A stretch of 64,000 nt of DNA from an uncultured Nitrospira sp. (GCA_902500775.1 CABVRZ010000002.1:115691-179690); one strand, 5' to 3'; positions 26,964 through 36,890 are shown, counted from the stretch's first letter. Notes: a model not told the origin generated them from the sequence alone. Program-made: numbers and translations.

Positions 26964-27299
26964 TTAATCGTCGTGTTCGAGATCGGCAAGAACCGATGTG
27001 AGCTTGATCAATTCGTCAGGAGCGATACGCGAAAATGCAAGTCCGAAACTATTTGTGCCAACCCAACGCACCGTGGCTTCGTCTATCCGCAACGGCCAGT
27101 CTAGCCCAGAAATATGGAGACGGCACTCAAATTGCGCACCTTGCTCCACCTTCATACTGCTTTCAATCTTACAGCCACCAGCCGAAATATCTAGCGTTCG
27201 CCCATGCCCTTCCTGTTTGTTCCCGGAAAACGTGCCGCGAAATTGGGCGGTGAACCGCGTTTGAACTCGGCGCTCGTCTGGCGCCGGCTGTTCGTACAT
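26964..27299 (-). CDS. PilZ-domain protein
   Basis: 111 residues from the ATG at 27299 (AAGGTGG five bases before); the frame opens at 27386. The c-di-GMP site motifs are present: ERRVQTRF (RxxxR) and DISAGGCKIES (DxSxxG). A stand-alone PilZ domain acting as a c-di-GMP receiver in motility, exopolysaccharide or envelope control. The target is not evident from the neighbours. Confidence 0.82.
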   Translation of the reverse strand: MYEQPAPDERRVQTRFTAQFRGTFSGNKQEGHGRTLDISAGGCKIESSMKVEQGAQFECRLHISGLDWPLRIDEATVRWVGTNSFGLAFSRIAPDELIKLTSVLADLEHDD

Positions 27300-27421
27300 C
27301 GATTCCACCTTTTCCGTTTGAAAGAATGAACGAAGCTTTTTCACCACTGACGACTCTTCAACGAGGCTTGTGACTATCAGGATCATGGTACATCTGGATC
27401 GTCACTCCGAGATGCCGCTGC

Positions 27422-28054
27422 TCACTTCGTCGAGAGCAACATGTGTCCTCGTCGATTCTGCTGATAGCAGGATTCGTTTCGATCACCGCAGAACGGCCGT
27501 TCCTTCCCGTAGGAGACAATTGCGATCTGATTGGGACTGATGCCCGCTTCTTGCAAGTAGTGCCGAGCGGATTTGGCACGTTTGTCGCCGAGGACCATAT
27601 TGTAGTCACTGGTCCCTCGCTCATCGCAGTGGCCTTCGATCTTGAGCACAGCTCCAGGATGATCCTTGAGATAGGCCATATCGTGATTGAGCGCTTCCAT
27701 TCCCGTTTCAGACAATGTCCATTGGTCATAACCGAAGAACACATCCTGCAACCCAGCTTCGATGGCAGCCTGTTCTTCTTTCGTGAGCTCGGCATGTTGC
27801 CGCACTGCAAAACCTGACGGGTTCAGACTCGTTGGATGTCCACCTTGCGAAAGACGTTCCTCGTTGGGATTACGTGAAAATCCCTTAAGATCTCCACTCG
27901 AGCTTTCGCCAGAAATGGTTGGAGTCTTTGAGCTGGTACTTCCGGATCCCCCTTCGCTCTCAGACTGAACCCATTTCTTGCTACACCCTTGGTCTGACAA
28001 GAAAAGAAGTCCCACGACCACCACTGCTCCCACCTGCGCCACCACTCTTGTCAT
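27422..28054 (-). CDS. pal: Pal-type OmpA-domain lipoprotein
   Basis: 210 residues from the ATG at 28054 (AGGAG/AAAGG ribosome site); upstream codons to 28141 are not needed. Lipoprotein-like signal with Cys in LFLSDQGCSKK (lipobox atypical at -2/-3). A Ser/Gly-rich linker follows, then the OmpA/Pal peptidoglycan-binding domain: DVFFGYDQWTLSE, IEGHCDERGTSDYN and KRAKSARHYLQEAGI. Tethers outer membrane to peptidoglycan. No tol genes are adjacent. Confidence 0.88.
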   Translation of the reverse strand: MTRVVAQVGAVVVVGLLFLSDQGCSKKWVQSESEGGSGSTSSKTPTISGESSSGDLKGFSRNPNEERLSQGGHPTSLNPSGFAVRQHAELTKEEQAAIEAGLQDVFFGYDQWTLSETGMEALNHDMAYLKDHPGAVLKIEGHCDERGTSDYNMVLGDKRAKSARHYLQEAGISPNQIAIVSYGKERPFCGDRNESCYQQNRRGHMLLSTK

Positions 28055-28395
28055 AGCCTTTCTCCTCTTATGACCTCCTAAGCTCACCACTTCCACAACT
28101 TCACCGTTTCGCAGCCGATTGAAATAGGAAGGACCTTCCAACGCGTCCCTGCTGAACCTACACCTAGCAATAGCATCGACACTGATGAAGTATGTGCAGT
28201 AACAGGAGTTTAGCCGATTACTAACAGGATGCCTAACAATTTTTCATATCCGGCCGGATGACGGGGTGAGTAGAGGATGATCTCTCTGGGCAAGAGGAGA
28301 GACGAAGTAGTGCAACGAGGAGAGGTCATCCAACGTAACGAGTCGCGGACAAACCGACCACCTGGATCAGTGACACTGACGAATTACCGCCCTGC

Positions 28396-28536
28396 TCAGC
28401 GGTGGCTGTTGCGATCAACCCATCGGACAGGTCGCAATACAGCTCCCATGCCAGCGATCGCGCAGATAAATACCAGCATGGCGAGAGCAACCACCAGGAA
28501 AAATGCGGCTCTCATGTCGTGCAAAACAGGGAGCAT
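28396..28536 (-). CDS. Small single-span membrane protein
   Basis: 46 residues from the ATG at 28536, with GAGGAGGG seven bases upstream. MLPVLHDMRAA leads into one membrane helix (FFLVVALAMLVFICAIAGMG) and a short basic tail. Unrecognised. It lies 27 bp after the small zinc-ribbon gene on the same strand, so the two may be co-transcribed. Confidence 0.5.
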   Translation of the reverse strand: MLPVLHDMRAAFFLVVALAMLVFICAIAGMGAVLRPVRWVDRNSHR

Positions 28537-28563
28537 ACGATGTCCCTCCTCTTGCTCGATGTG

Positions 28564-28728
28564 TCAACTACGCCATCCACAGACACAGACCCATGGATTC
28601 ATTGGATCGGCTTTCTGAAGGGGCTTCCCGCAACAGGGACATTGCCGAGTCCACACTTGCCTGCCAGGCCAACCGAACACTAGAGCTGTACGCGCTTCCT
28701 GACTGCTATATCGGTAAATTCGACCCAC
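28564..28728 (-). CDS. Small zinc-ribbon protein
   Basis: 54 residues from a GTG at 28728 (no ATG in the frame; an in-frame TGA lies 14 codons above). The C-terminal half reads RQCPCCGKPLQ and then WVCVCGW, a CxxC...CxC zinc-ribbon arrangement. AGGGACAGGG precedes the GTG at a plausible distance. Unknown role; the start choice is uncertain. Confidence 0.45.
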   Translation of the reverse strand: MGRIYRYSSQEARTALVFGWPGRQVWTRQCPCCGKPLQKADPMNPWVCVCGWRS

Positions 28729-29124
28729 AGGATAACCCTGTCCCTTGTGAAGTGTAGATGATACTGGTCAAGTGGTCCATGCCCCGTCCCGTTGGCACTA
28801 GCGTCAACATCCCCACAACCTATTGTAAGTGCAGTGGGGTATCGAAACCACCTGGTGCCCGAGCAGAAATTCATCCTGCGACCATCATCATCCGACAATA
28901 TGGCTGACAGAGTAAATTCGCTAAAACGCGCACACAATTTGACGTTACACAGGCAGACGAAAGAAAATCAAGGCAAGATTTCCGCAATTCTTGAACCCTC
29001 ACCGTAATAGATACAAGCTAAAGGTAGACTGATACAACCATGCCAATACCAGATCAGGCTCAATGTCCTGCTTTGGGGAGGCTGTAGTGGCTATTGGTGG
29101 CCCAGCGCTGCCGCCACCTATCGG
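28729..29124. other. Intergenic stretch, nothing recognised
   Basis: 396 bp with an 85-codon minus-strand frame (28680-28937) that lacks a ribosome site and any family resemblance. It probably holds the promoter of the small zinc-ribbon gene pair and the end of the receiver gene. Confidence 0.4.
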
Positions 29125-29487
29125 TTAATGCAGCAATTCATACTGCACAGCGCGAAGTAGTGTGGGAAGATCCAGTGGCTTTGCGAAGGTTTGCCTCGCT
29201 CCAAGAAGTCTGGCGATCTGCAATTCATCTGAAGAGTGCCCACTCATGGCAATGACCCTTACATTCAGGAACGCACGGGTCAGTTCTAAGATGAGGTCCA
29301 GCCCATTCATCTCAGGCATCTCCAAGTCCGTAATGACGAGATCCATGGGTTGCGTACGGAACCGCTCAAGCCCCTCTCGCCCGTTTGCGGCCTCGTAGGT
29401 TTGATACCCAGCGTCCTCGAGGATCTGCGCCAGCAGCATCCGTATCGACGCATCATCCTCAATGACCAGAATCGTGGATGGCCTCAT
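29125..29487 (-). CDS. CheY-like receiver protein
   Basis: 120 residues from the ATG at 29487 (AAGGGA eight bases before). Receiver domain only: ILVIEDDASIRML acidic pocket, phospho-acceptor Asp in LVITDLEMPEMNG, Ser in VIAMSGHSS and Lys in TFAKPLDL. No effector domain and no adjacent kinase, so it is a free phospho-relay or scaffold protein. Confidence 0.88.
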   Translation of the reverse strand: MRPSTILVIEDDASIRMLLAQILEDAGYQTYEAANGREGLERFRTQPMDLVITDLEMPEMNGLDLILELTRAFLNVRVIAMSGHSSDELQIARLLGARQTFAKPLDLPTLLRAVQYELLH

Positions 29488-29536
29488 CACTCGATCCCTT
29501 TCATATCCTGGCATCCGCACTCAGCACCTACTTTCA

Positions 29537-29776
29537 CTATGCAGCCATCGAGTCCACTTTTTCAGATCCCCAATCCAGATCGCACGTCTCGTAATCTGGC
29601 ATAGTCTCTATCGCCACTTTGGCATACGCGCGACGGTGGTGTTGAATGACTGCATCATCTCGATGGCCACAATTGACACAACGAGTACTCGCACTCCACA
29701 TCTCTCCGTACCCCCCCTGCATGTCGATCATATGCTCATCCAACATCAACCCTTGGCAACGTGTGCAGGTCATCAT
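29537..29776 (-). CDS. Small zinc-ribbon protein (CxxC...CxxC)
   Basis: 79 residues. Starts MMTCTRCQGLMLDEHMID and continues to STRCVNCGHRDDAVI, two CxxC knuckles about 28 residues apart. It is clearly related to the protein at 41259-41447. The C-terminus is variable. Probably a zinc-binding adaptor or nucleic-acid-binding protein; role unknown. GGAGG of the upstream CCTCC complement lies before the ATG. Confidence 0.65.
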   Translation of the reverse strand: MMTCTRCQGLMLDEHMIDMQGGYGEMWSASTRCVNCGHRDDAVIQHHRRAYAKVAIETMPDYETCDLDWGSEKVDSMAA

Positions 29777-29984
29777 GGCTCCCTCCTATTGGGTGGTCCA
29801 TTCGGTCTAAGAGAACTGTACCAGGGATGCGAATTCCAACCAGATCTAAAGGGGTTACGTCGAAGGAGGGGTATCCAGAAGGACAGGTGAAAACCAAGAC
29901 AGAATAAGGGGAAAGCCTAGGTTATACAGGATTACGTTTGATCTGTTTTTGTTCGGATGCGTGACGAGGAGACACGGAAAGGGA

Positions 29985-30061
<77 letters not shown>

Positions 30062-30127
30062 AACCAGACCCAACATGAATCATGTTCGGGCAAGACTTGT
30101 CAAGGTTGAGGGATATGGGTGTGATGG

Positions 30128-30628
30128 TTAGAGTCGCGCCACTATCTCATCAGCAATCTGCGTGACGGATTTCCCCTCCGTCTCAATGACATGATCAGCC
30201 GCCGCTTGATACTTTGGAGTCCGCTCGCGCAACACATCCTGAATCTCATCCACAAACGACTTGGTTCCGGTCAGCGAAGGCCGCTGCGTATCGGACCCGA
30301 TTCGCTTCGCAATGGTCTCAACAGAGGCCGTCAGCCAGAACAGTGTCCCCGTATGTTTCAGCACTGCGACATTTTGCGATCGGAGGATGGCTCCCCCACC
30401 CGTATCGATTACCAACCCATCCTTACCAGCCAGATCCTGACAAATCTTCGTTTCAAGGTCGCGAAAGTGCTCCCATCCATGCTGTTCCACGATCTGAGGA
30501 ATGGCCTGCCCGGCCAACTTCACAATCTCCACATCTGTGGAGAGCAGTTCGCGATTAAGACGGGACGCCACCATCTTCCCAACCGTGCTTTTCCCTGTAC
30601 CACGATAGCCGATCAGCACCACGTTCAT
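30128..30628 (-). CDS. aroK: Shikimate kinase
   Basis: 166 residues; phosphorylates shikimate at C3 in the chorismate pathway. Walker A GYRGTGKSTVGK, shikimate-binding DVEIVKL, the FRDLETK motif, VIDTGGGAIL with GGG, and the lid Arg in TQRPSLTG. Starts 4 bp inside the aroE stop (ATGA), so aroE-aroK are coupled. Confidence 0.95.
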   Translation of the reverse strand: MNVVLIGYRGTGKSTVGKMVASRLNRELLSTDVEIVKLAGQAIPQIVEQHGWEHFRDLETKICQDLAGKDGLVIDTGGGAILRSQNVAVLKHTGTLFWLTASVETIAKRIGSDTQRPSLTGTKSFVDEIQDVLRERTPKYQAAADHVIETEGKSVTQIADEIVARL

Positions 30629-31479
30629 TGAAAATGAGACTCCAGGACCGTCCGCATCACTGCAACGGGAGCAGATTGATTGGCCCAGAGCTCAATTTGA
30701 GCAACGGCCTGATTGAGAAACATCTCCAATCCGGGAATCGTTTTGCACCCCACGCGTTTGGCATCTTTCAGCAGCTGCGTCTCCCGTGGATTGTAGACAA
30801 TGTCCATGACGGAAAGTTTTTCGTGGAGGAGCGACGCAGGAACACAGGTCGTATCGACTTTGGGAGACATGCCGACAGGGGTACAATGAATCAGAACATG
30901 CGACTCAGGAAGAACCTGGCGCAGGGTGGACTCGTCCAGAAAAGAATCCTCTACCGCCATTGCCGCCGCAGAACGAATATCCTTGGCTAACGTCGTCCGC
31001 TCACGATCCTCAATTCCCAACAACGTCAGCTTTTCCGCGCCAGACTCAGCAGCCAAGGCGAAAGCGATCGCCCGTGCCGCCCCTCCGGAACCAAGCACCA
31101 CGATACGCTGCCCCTTGAGATCAACTCCTCCCTCCCGTAACGCCCGCAAGGCACCTATCGCATCAGTGTTATACCCTGTCAGCTTGCCCTTCTCAGCCAC
31201 GATGGTATTGATCGCGCCGATCCGTTTGGCTGTTGGCTCCACATGGTCAAGGAACTGTATCGTGGCCACCTTGTGCGGGATCGTCACGCTCGCCCCACGG
31301 AAGTTGCCCAGGGCCCGAAGCCCGTTGACGGCCTCGCCGATGGCCTCCACCTGCCACGCGAGGTAGACAAAGTTGAGCCCCAATGTTCTGAATGCTGCAT
31401 TGTGAATGGCCGGCGACAGCGAATGACCAACCGGGTTGCCGATCACCCCGCAGAATTGTGTCTTCGTATCAATTTCCAT
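30625..31479 (-). CDS. aroE: Shikimate dehydrogenase
   Basis: 284 residues from the ATG at 31479 (TAGGTGG eight bases before; a GTG at 31491 is the alternative). NADP-dependent reduction of 3-dehydroshikimate. Substrate motif GNPVGHSLSPAIHN, catalytic Lys/Asp (TIPHK and NTDAIG), and the Rossmann glycine motif VLGSGGAARAIAFAL are present, with PVGMSP typical of the family. Confidence 0.95.
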   Translation of the reverse strand: MEIDTKTQFCGVIGNPVGHSLSPAIHNAAFRTLGLNFVYLAWQVEAIGEAVNGLRALGNFRGASVTIPHKVATIQFLDHVEPTAKRIGAINTIVAEKGKLTGYNTDAIGALRALREGGVDLKGQRIVVLGSGGAARAIAFALAAESGAEKLTLLGIEDRERTTLAKDIRSAAAMAVEDSFLDESTLRQVLPESHVLIHCTPVGMSPKVDTTCVPASLLHEKLSVMDIVYNPRETQLLKDAKRVGCKTIPGLEMFLNQAVAQIELWANQSAPVAVMRTVLESHFQ

Positions 31480-31524
31480 TGCCTGGTCCACCTAAGTGCC
31501 TGTTCCCATTACTCCATAAAATCG

Positions 31525-32286
31525 TTAACTCTTATTGACAGTCATACCCCCATCAATAGGGAATGTCCCCCCAGTCACCCAAGCCGCCTCATCTGACGCG
31601 AGGTACAACACCATATTCGCCACTTCTTCCGGCGTCCCGACTCTTCGGATCGCATACTGCGCAAGAATGGGCTCAAGTCTCTCCGGGTCAGTCATCAGGG
31701 AGGCTGCCATCGGTGTATGAATCAGACCGGGGTTCACCACATTGCAACGGATGCCTTCCTTCGCATACTCGATCGCGAGGGCACGAGTCAGCGCGTCAAG
31801 TGCGCCTTTGGACGCTGTGTAGGCAGCCAACCCCGAGAGCCCGACGAGACTCGCGATGGACGAAATATTCACGATCGCCCCTCGTCCTTGCCGCTGCATG
31901 TGAGGAATGATGGCTCGCGTCATGCGAAACACTCCGGTGATGTTGATGTCCAACACCTTGGCCCAGGCCGCATCGTCGGTTTCGTGGAGGCGCTTCCCAA
32001 ACTCGCCGATTCCCGCGTTGTTGACCAACACGTCGATCCGCCCAAAGCTGTCCAGCGTTCGACGGACTACATCTTGTACATGAGCTTCATCCGTCACGGA
32101 TCCGGCCACACCGAGTACCTTCCCCTTATTCAATCGGATCACGCTAGCCACGCGATCCAACTCCTGTTGCCGACGTCCGGTAAGAACGATCGAAGCCCCC
32201 TCATCCGCAAACCGTTTTGCGATGGCTTCACCGATCCCGGCGTTTCCTCCAGTCACGACGGCCACTTTCCCTTCTAACCTATTCAT
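31525..32286 (-). CDS. Short-chain dehydrogenase/reductase
   Basis: 253 residues, classical SDR. Cofactor motif TGGNAGIGEAIA, NNAG (VLVNNAGIGEF), catalytic Ser in VNISSIASL and YTASK. C-terminal GGTFPIDGGMTVN is typical of 3-oxoacyl-ACP reductase-like SDRs. Substrate unknown. It overlaps the trmI stop by 4 bp (ATGA), so the two are co-translated. Confidence 0.88.
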   Translation of the reverse strand: MNRLEGKVAVVTGGNAGIGEAIAKRFADEGASIVLTGRRQQELDRVASVIRLNKGKVLGVAGSVTDEAHVQDVVRRTLDSFGRIDVLVNNAGIGEFGKRLHETDDAAWAKVLDINITGVFRMTRAIIPHMQRQGRGAIVNISSIASLVGLSGLAAYTASKGALDALTRALAIEYAKEGIRCNVVNPGLIHTPMAASLMTDPERLEPILAQYAIRRVGTPEEVANMVLYLASDEAAWVTGGTFPIDGGMTVNKS

Positions 32287-33167
32287 GACTCCTGCTCCTC
32301 TTCCGCTTCCTCGACTCCGTCCTCTGACTCTTCTGTAATAGACCTCGATTTGTTCATCGTTGGCCCCAACAACCCAGGCTCCACCTTACGCGCCACAGTG
32401 ATGAACCCCGAGTGGGCGACCATTCGATGATCCGGCCTCACACTTCGACCCTGGATCGACCAGGTCCGCAACAACGTCTCGAACGTTTCAATCATTCCGA
32501 ACACGGTTGCCCGCTCCAGGGCTTCGACGGTTTGCATTACTTGCGGGATAGTTGGGACAAAACTCAGATAGATGCCGCCAGATCGAAGGGCCTGAACGGC
32601 ATGAGGAATAACGTGCCAGGGTTCCGGAAGATCAAGGACGACTCGATCAAACAGTACCTGGTCCTCCAGTAAGTCGATGCCTTCATAGGCACTTTTCCTG
32701 AAACAGCGCAAGTTGGTCGGGTTCATATACCGAGCAATATTGGTCTGTGCCGTCTGCGAAAAGTCTTCTCGGATGTCATAGGTCACCACCAAGCCGCTTG
32801 GCCCCACCGCACGCAAGAGCGCCATGGTCATGGCTCCTGAGCCAGTTCCCGCCTCGAATACGCGAGCCCCAGGATACACGTCCGCCCACATCGGGATGAT
32901 GGCAAGATCTTTGGGATAAAGGACCTGTGCCCCACGCGGCATTTTCAGCACATAGTCGCCAAACGTCGGTCGAAGCGCCACCATCTTCTTCCCGCCGGAG
33001 AGCGTCACAATAGACCCGTCAGGACGACCGATGAGCGCATCATGGGCGATTCGTTGTCCGCTGAATTGGTACGTTTCTCCCGCCTTCAGCGTGAGGGCAT
33101 ACTGCCGTCTTTTTTGATCGACGAGATGAATGCGGTCGCCGTTGGCAAGCTGAGACATGGCGCGCAT
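32283..33167 (-). CDS. trmI: tRNA (adenine-58-N1)-methyltransferase TrmI
   Basis: 294 residues. SAM motif I VFEAGTGSGAMTMALLRAVG, with DIREDF, and the bacterial TrmI start YALTLKAGETYQFSG; DRVVLDLPEPWHV is the catalytic-Asp segment. It makes m1A58 in the T loop of tRNAs. The C-terminus has a Glu-rich tail. The ATG at 33158 is an alternative start; GAGGAGGG lies about 11 bases before 33167. Confidence 0.9.
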   Translation of the reverse strand: MRAMSQLANGDRIHLVDQKRRQYALTLKAGETYQFSGQRIAHDALIGRPDGSIVTLSGGKKMVALRPTFGDYVLKMPRGAQVLYPKDLAIIPMWADVYPGARVFEAGTGSGAMTMALLRAVGPSGLVVTYDIREDFSQTAQTNIARYMNPTNLRCFRKSAYEGIDLLEDQVLFDRVVLDLPEPWHVIPHAVQALRSGGIYLSFVPTIPQVMQTVEALERATVFGMIETFETLLRTWSIQGRSVRPDHRMVAHSGFITVARKVEPGLLGPTMNKSRSITEESEDGVEEAEEEQES

Positions 33168-33263
33168 TCTAGGAGGTTCCCTCCTCGATTTGCAACCAAT
33201 GGGCCTTCCTTGACAGGGCCGTGAGGGGCCCGTAAGATCTTCTTATTCTTATTATTTTCTACA

Positions 33264-34601
33264 ATGCTTCTGCATAGTCGGCACAGGAGCTGTTCACGTC
33301 GGCAGGGCCTCACAACAGCGATTGTGAGTCTCGGACTAGCCTTCTGTCCGATTCCCTCCCTGAGTCCTGCTCATGGCTCGGAGATCGTGGTGGCAAGCTA
33401 TGAAGGGGTCATTAACCCCGTTTCGGCGGAGTATCTGCATGATGCGCTCGCCTTCACCCACTCGTCCGGTGCCCAGGCGCTCATCTTGAATCTAGATACT
33501 CCCGGAGGATTAGATACCTCCATGCGCCTGATGATCAAAGACATGACCGCCTCTACCACTCCCGTCATCGTCTTCGTCGCTCCTTCGGGAGGCCGTGCGG
33601 CCTCGGCCGGCGTCTTTATCACGATGGCCGCCCATGTGGCCGCCATGGCACCGGGCACGAACATCGGAGCAGCCCACCCTGTCGCTATGGGTGGTGGCGA
33701 GATGGATCGTACGATGAAGGAGAAAGTCGAGAACGACGCTGTCGCCTATATCAAAAGCATCGCGGACCAACGTGGGCGAAATGTTTCCTGGGCTGAAGAG
33801 GCGGTTCGAAAAAGCGTGTCCGTTACAGAGCAGGAGGCGCTCAAACTCAAGATCATCGACATCGTGGCTGATAATATGCCTGCACTGTTAAAACAATTGA
33901 ACGGGAGAAAGGTCAGTCTTCCCAATGGCTCGATCACGCTCTCGACCGACGCTGCGACGCTTCACGAGTTTCCCATGGGAACACGCCTCGAATTACTCAA
34001 GATCCTGAGTGACCCCAATATCGCGTATCTTTTGATGTCGATTGGCACGATCGGAATCATGGCCGAACTCTATAGTCCCGGCGCGATCCTGCCTGGAATT
34101 ATCGGAGCCATCAGTTTGATTCTGGCGTTCTACTCACTCCAGTCACTTCCCGTAAACTATGCCGGTGCCCTGCTCGTCATCCTCGGTGTGATCTTCCTGC
34201 TGCTGGAAATCTTGATTACCAGCTATGGAGTACTAGCGCTGGGTGGTGTAGCCGCAATGACCTTGGGCGGCCTTCTGCTTATCAAGAGTGAGGCTCCGTA
34301 CCTCCAGGTGTCTGTGTCATTTTTATTGCCGACGGTCTTGATATTTGGCGGACTCATCGGATTCGTGGCATGGACAGCCTTCAGAAGTGGCCGCGGCAAA
34401 CCGGTCACCGGAGTTGAGGGAATGATTGGCTCGATTGGAATCGCCAAGACAGACTTAAACCCACGCGGCCAGATTACCCTCCATGGAGAAATTTGGGACG
34501 CAGTCAGTCAACATCCGATTCGGCAAGGAGAGACCGCCGAGGTGGTGTCAGTCGAGGGATTGACGGTGACCGTGGCCTCACCTCACGGTCAACCGGTCTG
34601 A
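33264..34601 (+). CDS. nfeD: NfeD-family membrane-bound ClpP-class serine protease
   Basis: 445 residues. A signal/anchor at the N-terminus is followed by a periplasmic ClpP/crotonase-like protease domain, with the nucleophile Ser in GGRAASAGVFITMA and LNLDTPGGLDTSMRLM. Four or so membrane helices (residues ~250-370) and a C-terminal NfeD OB-fold complete the long form. It degrades stomatin-like proteins in known archaeal and bacterial pairs; here the slipin gene follows 16 bp downstream, the conserved pairing. Confidence 0.9.
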   Translation: MLLHSRHRSCSRRQGLTTAIVSLGLAFCPIPSLSPAHGSEIVVASYEGVINPVSAEYLHDALAFTHSSGAQALILNLDTPGGLDTSMRLMIKDMTASTTPVIVFVAPSGGRAASAGVFITMAAHVAAMAPGTNIGAAHPVAMGGGEMDRTMKEKVENDAVAYIKSIADQRGRNVSWAEEAVRKSVSVTEQEALKLKIIDIVADNMPALLKQLNGRKVSLPNGSITLSTDAATLHEFPMGTRLELLKILSDPNIAYLLMSIGTIGIMAELYSPGAILPGIIGAISLILAFYSLQSLPVNYAGALLVILGVIFLLLEILITSYGVLALGGVAAMTLGGLLLIKSEAPYLQVSVSFLLPTVLIFGGLIGFVAWTAFRSGRGKPVTGVEGMIGSIGIAKTDLNPRGQITLHGEIWDAVSQHPIRQGETAEVVSVEGLTVTVASPHGQPV

Positions 34602-34617
34602 AGACTAAGGAGCTGTT

Positions 34618-35364
34618 ATGTCACTGCTGATGCCGCTCGTCCTACTTGGCCTCCTACTCTATGCGAGTTTTAAACGAGTCATGGAATACGAACGGCTCGT
34701 GGTATTTGTTCTGGGCAAGTTTCACACGGTCAAAGGTCCGGGGATCAGGCTGGTGATTCCAGGGCTTCAGCAGATGGTCCGCGTTAATCTCCAAACCGTC
34801 ACCATGGAAGTTCCCTCGCAGGATGTGATCACGCGCGACAATATCTCAGTGAAGGTGAACGCCGTCATTTTTCTCAGGGTGGTAGATTCGCAACGTGCGG
34901 TCTTGGCGGTTCAGGACTACCTGTACTCCACCTCCCAGGTTGCCCAAACGACCTTGCGGAGCGTGCTGGGGCAGAGCCAGTTTGATGACTTGCTTTCGAA
35001 GCGCGACGACATCAACGCTGAACTGCAGCGCATCATCGATCAGCAAACCGAACCATGGGGTGTGAAGGTCTCGGCCGTTGAGGTGAAAAATGTCGACATC
35101 CCGCAAGACATGCAACGAGCCATTGCCCGGCAGGCCGAAGCCGAACGGGAACGCCGTGCTAAAATCATCCATGCGGAAGGGGAGTTTCAAGCCGCCCAGA
35201 AACTCGCGGAGGCCGCCAATGTGATCAGCCAAAACCCCGCTGCCCTTCAACTCCGATATCTCCAAACACTCGTGGAAATCGCCGCGGAGAAGAATTCCAC
35301 GACAATCTTTCCGATCCCCATCGATACGCTTGCCCCATTCTTAAAAAATCTCTCATCAAAATAG
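34618..35364 (+). CDS. Slipin (stomatin/SPFH-domain) protein
   Basis: 248 residues. An N-terminal hydrophobic hairpin ([20 protein letters not shown]) is followed by the SPFH core ([20 protein letters not shown]) and a coiled-coil tail ([20 protein letters not shown]). Organises membrane microdomains and is a target of the partner NfeD protease. AAGGAGC ribosome site at 34608. Confidence 0.92.
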   Translation: MSLLMPLVLLGLLLYASFKRVMEYERLVVFVLGKFHTVKGPGIRLVIPGLQQMVRVNLQTVTMEVPSQDVITRDNISVKVNAVIFLRVVDSQRAVLAVQDYLYSTSQVAQTTLRSVLGQSQFDDLLSKRDDINAELQRIIDQQTEPWGVKVSAVEVKNVDIPQDMQRAIARQAEAERERRAKIIHAEGEFQAAQKLAEAANVISQNPAALQLRYLQTLVEIAAEKNSTTIFPIPIDTLAPFLKNLSSK

Positions 35365-35627
35365 TGTGGCATTCCGGCAGAGCACTGATGCCAATTCTAC
35401 ATAGATGCCGCATTCATGCGACAGTTGCTTCTGAAGTTTCTCATTAACTCACCCTAATCTTTTCGATTTATTGAGCTGATCCCCGCGCTCCTTTCTCATC
35501 TTCTATCCAGCATCCCTTTTGCTTCTTTTCAACCACCGTGAAGGCTCTGACGTAGATGAATCTTCTCGGACGAATTGGACTCTAACTCATAGAACACGAC
35601 GTTCAACCTCATAAGAAGGGTGACACC

Positions 35628-36890
35628 ATGAAAGAAGGAATACGATTCGAGGAGCGGATAGAGGGGAAGAAAGGGTTTGTTTCCGATGTCGATACTGATG
35701 CCGACGATGCACGGGCCAGCGGAATGCTCGGCCGAATCGGCCGCGTCGAGGCTGGGGAGTCCGATTCAAAGGGTACATCCAAACCGGTCCTACGGACGAT
35801 TCAGACTACCAGTCCATTTCTCTTGGAGTCGTTATACTTCCGATCTTTCGGCGAGCGTGGACTTCTCTCACGCGAAGAGGAAATCGCGATCGCCAAGCGG
35901 GTGGACCAAGGCACCAGGCGCATTCGAGTTGCTTTACGGCAAGCCATTCGAACCTTGCTCAAGGCTCGACGGACTCCCGCTTGGCAGGAGAGTGTACGAG
36001 CGCTCCAATCGGTTCGACGGTTAAGTGGGCTGTCGGCCACCGCATTGGACCAAGCCGAGCAGGCCTTGAATACCGTGCTTCACCCGTTTGATCCCACGGT
36101 TCATCCCGCAGCGATGATTGCGAAACCGCTGCAGGCCGTGCTCGACGAAATACGCGCTGCGCGAGTGGTTTTAGAACAGGGCAAGGATGAGCTGGTGCGA
36201 TGTAATCTCCGGTTGGTTGTCGACGTGGCCAAGCATTATACAGGTCGAGGGTTGAACCTGTTGGATCTCATACAAGAAGGCAACATCGGATTGATGAAGG
36301 CGGCGGAACGGTACCAATATCGAAAAGGGTTCAAGTTCAGCACCTACGCGACCTGGTGGATCCGGCAAGGCATTACTCGCTCGCTTGCGGACCAATCTCG
36401 AACCATCCGTGTTCCCGTTCATCAAACCGAAGCCTCGCATCGTATTCTCCGAGTGATGCGGAGGATGTGCCAGCAATTGGGGAGACCGGCCCGCTTGGAT
36501 GAAGTCGCTCAGGTGCTCCGCATGCGCCCCGAGCGACTCCGAGAGACGGTTCAGGCTTTCCAGGAGCCAGTGGCATTGGAGACGCCGATCGGTGATGGAG
36601 ATACCCAGTTTGGCGATGTCATCCCGGATCACCAGGCCGTTCCACCAGACGCCAATGTGAATCGAAGTGAGCTGACGGAACAGCTTGATCGTATCTTGAG
36701 CATACTCACCCCTCGTGAGCAGACGGTGATCAGGCTACGTTTCGGCATAGGGTATGACGAATCAAGTACCCTTGAGCAGGTTGGGCAAAGCCTGTCCGTC
36801 ACGCGAGAACGCATTCGTCAGATTGAAGCAAAGGCCTTGAAGAAACTGAAGACTCCTGCGATCAAGGAACTGTTCGCCGCGATCAGGTAG
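35628..36890 (+). CDS. RNA polymerase sigma-70 family factor (RpoD/RpoS type)
   Basis: 420 residues. Region 1.2 (SPFLLESLYFRSFGERGLLS), regions 2.1-2.4 (LVRCNLRLVVDVAKHYTGRG, LDLIQEGNIGLMKAAERY, FSTYATWWIRQGI), region 3 and region 4 (LEQVGQSLSVTRERIRQIEA) are all present. Region 2.4 and 4.2 are like group 1/2 sigma factors, so promoters with ordinary -10/-35 elements are likely. No large region 1.1 acidic domain, so it is more likely an alternative factor than the main RpoD. Flanked downstream by a strong hairpin. Confidence 0.9.
   Translation: MKEGIRFEERIEGKKGFVSDVDTDADDARASGMLGRIGRVEAGESDSKGTSKPVLRTIQTTSPFLLESLYFRSFGERGLLSREEEIAIAKRVDQGTRRIRVALRQAIRTLLKARRTPAWQESVRALQSVRRLSGLSATALDQAEQALNTVLHPFDPTVHPAAMIAKPLQAVLDEIRAARVVLEQGKDELVRCNLRLVVDVAKHYTGRGLNLLDLIQEGNIGLMKAAERYQYRKGFKFSTYATWWIRQGITRSLADQSRTIRVPVHQTEASHRILRVMRRMCQQLGRPARLDEVAQVLRMRPERLRETVQAFQEPVALETPIGDGDTQFGDVIPDHQAVPPDANVNRSELTEQLDRILSILTPREQTVIRLRFGIGYDESSTLEQVGQSLSVTRERIRQIEAKALKKLKTPAIKELFAAIR

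Noticed and set aside
28680..28937. 85-codon minus-strand frame overlapping the small zinc-ribbon gene
   Set aside because: No ribosome site or family; the overlapping frame ends in a clear zinc-ribbon pattern, which is the better candidate.
35365..35627. Possible terminator after the slipin gene (TGGCAT...ATGCCA)
   Set aside because: Six-base arms with a long loop and no T run; too weak to call.
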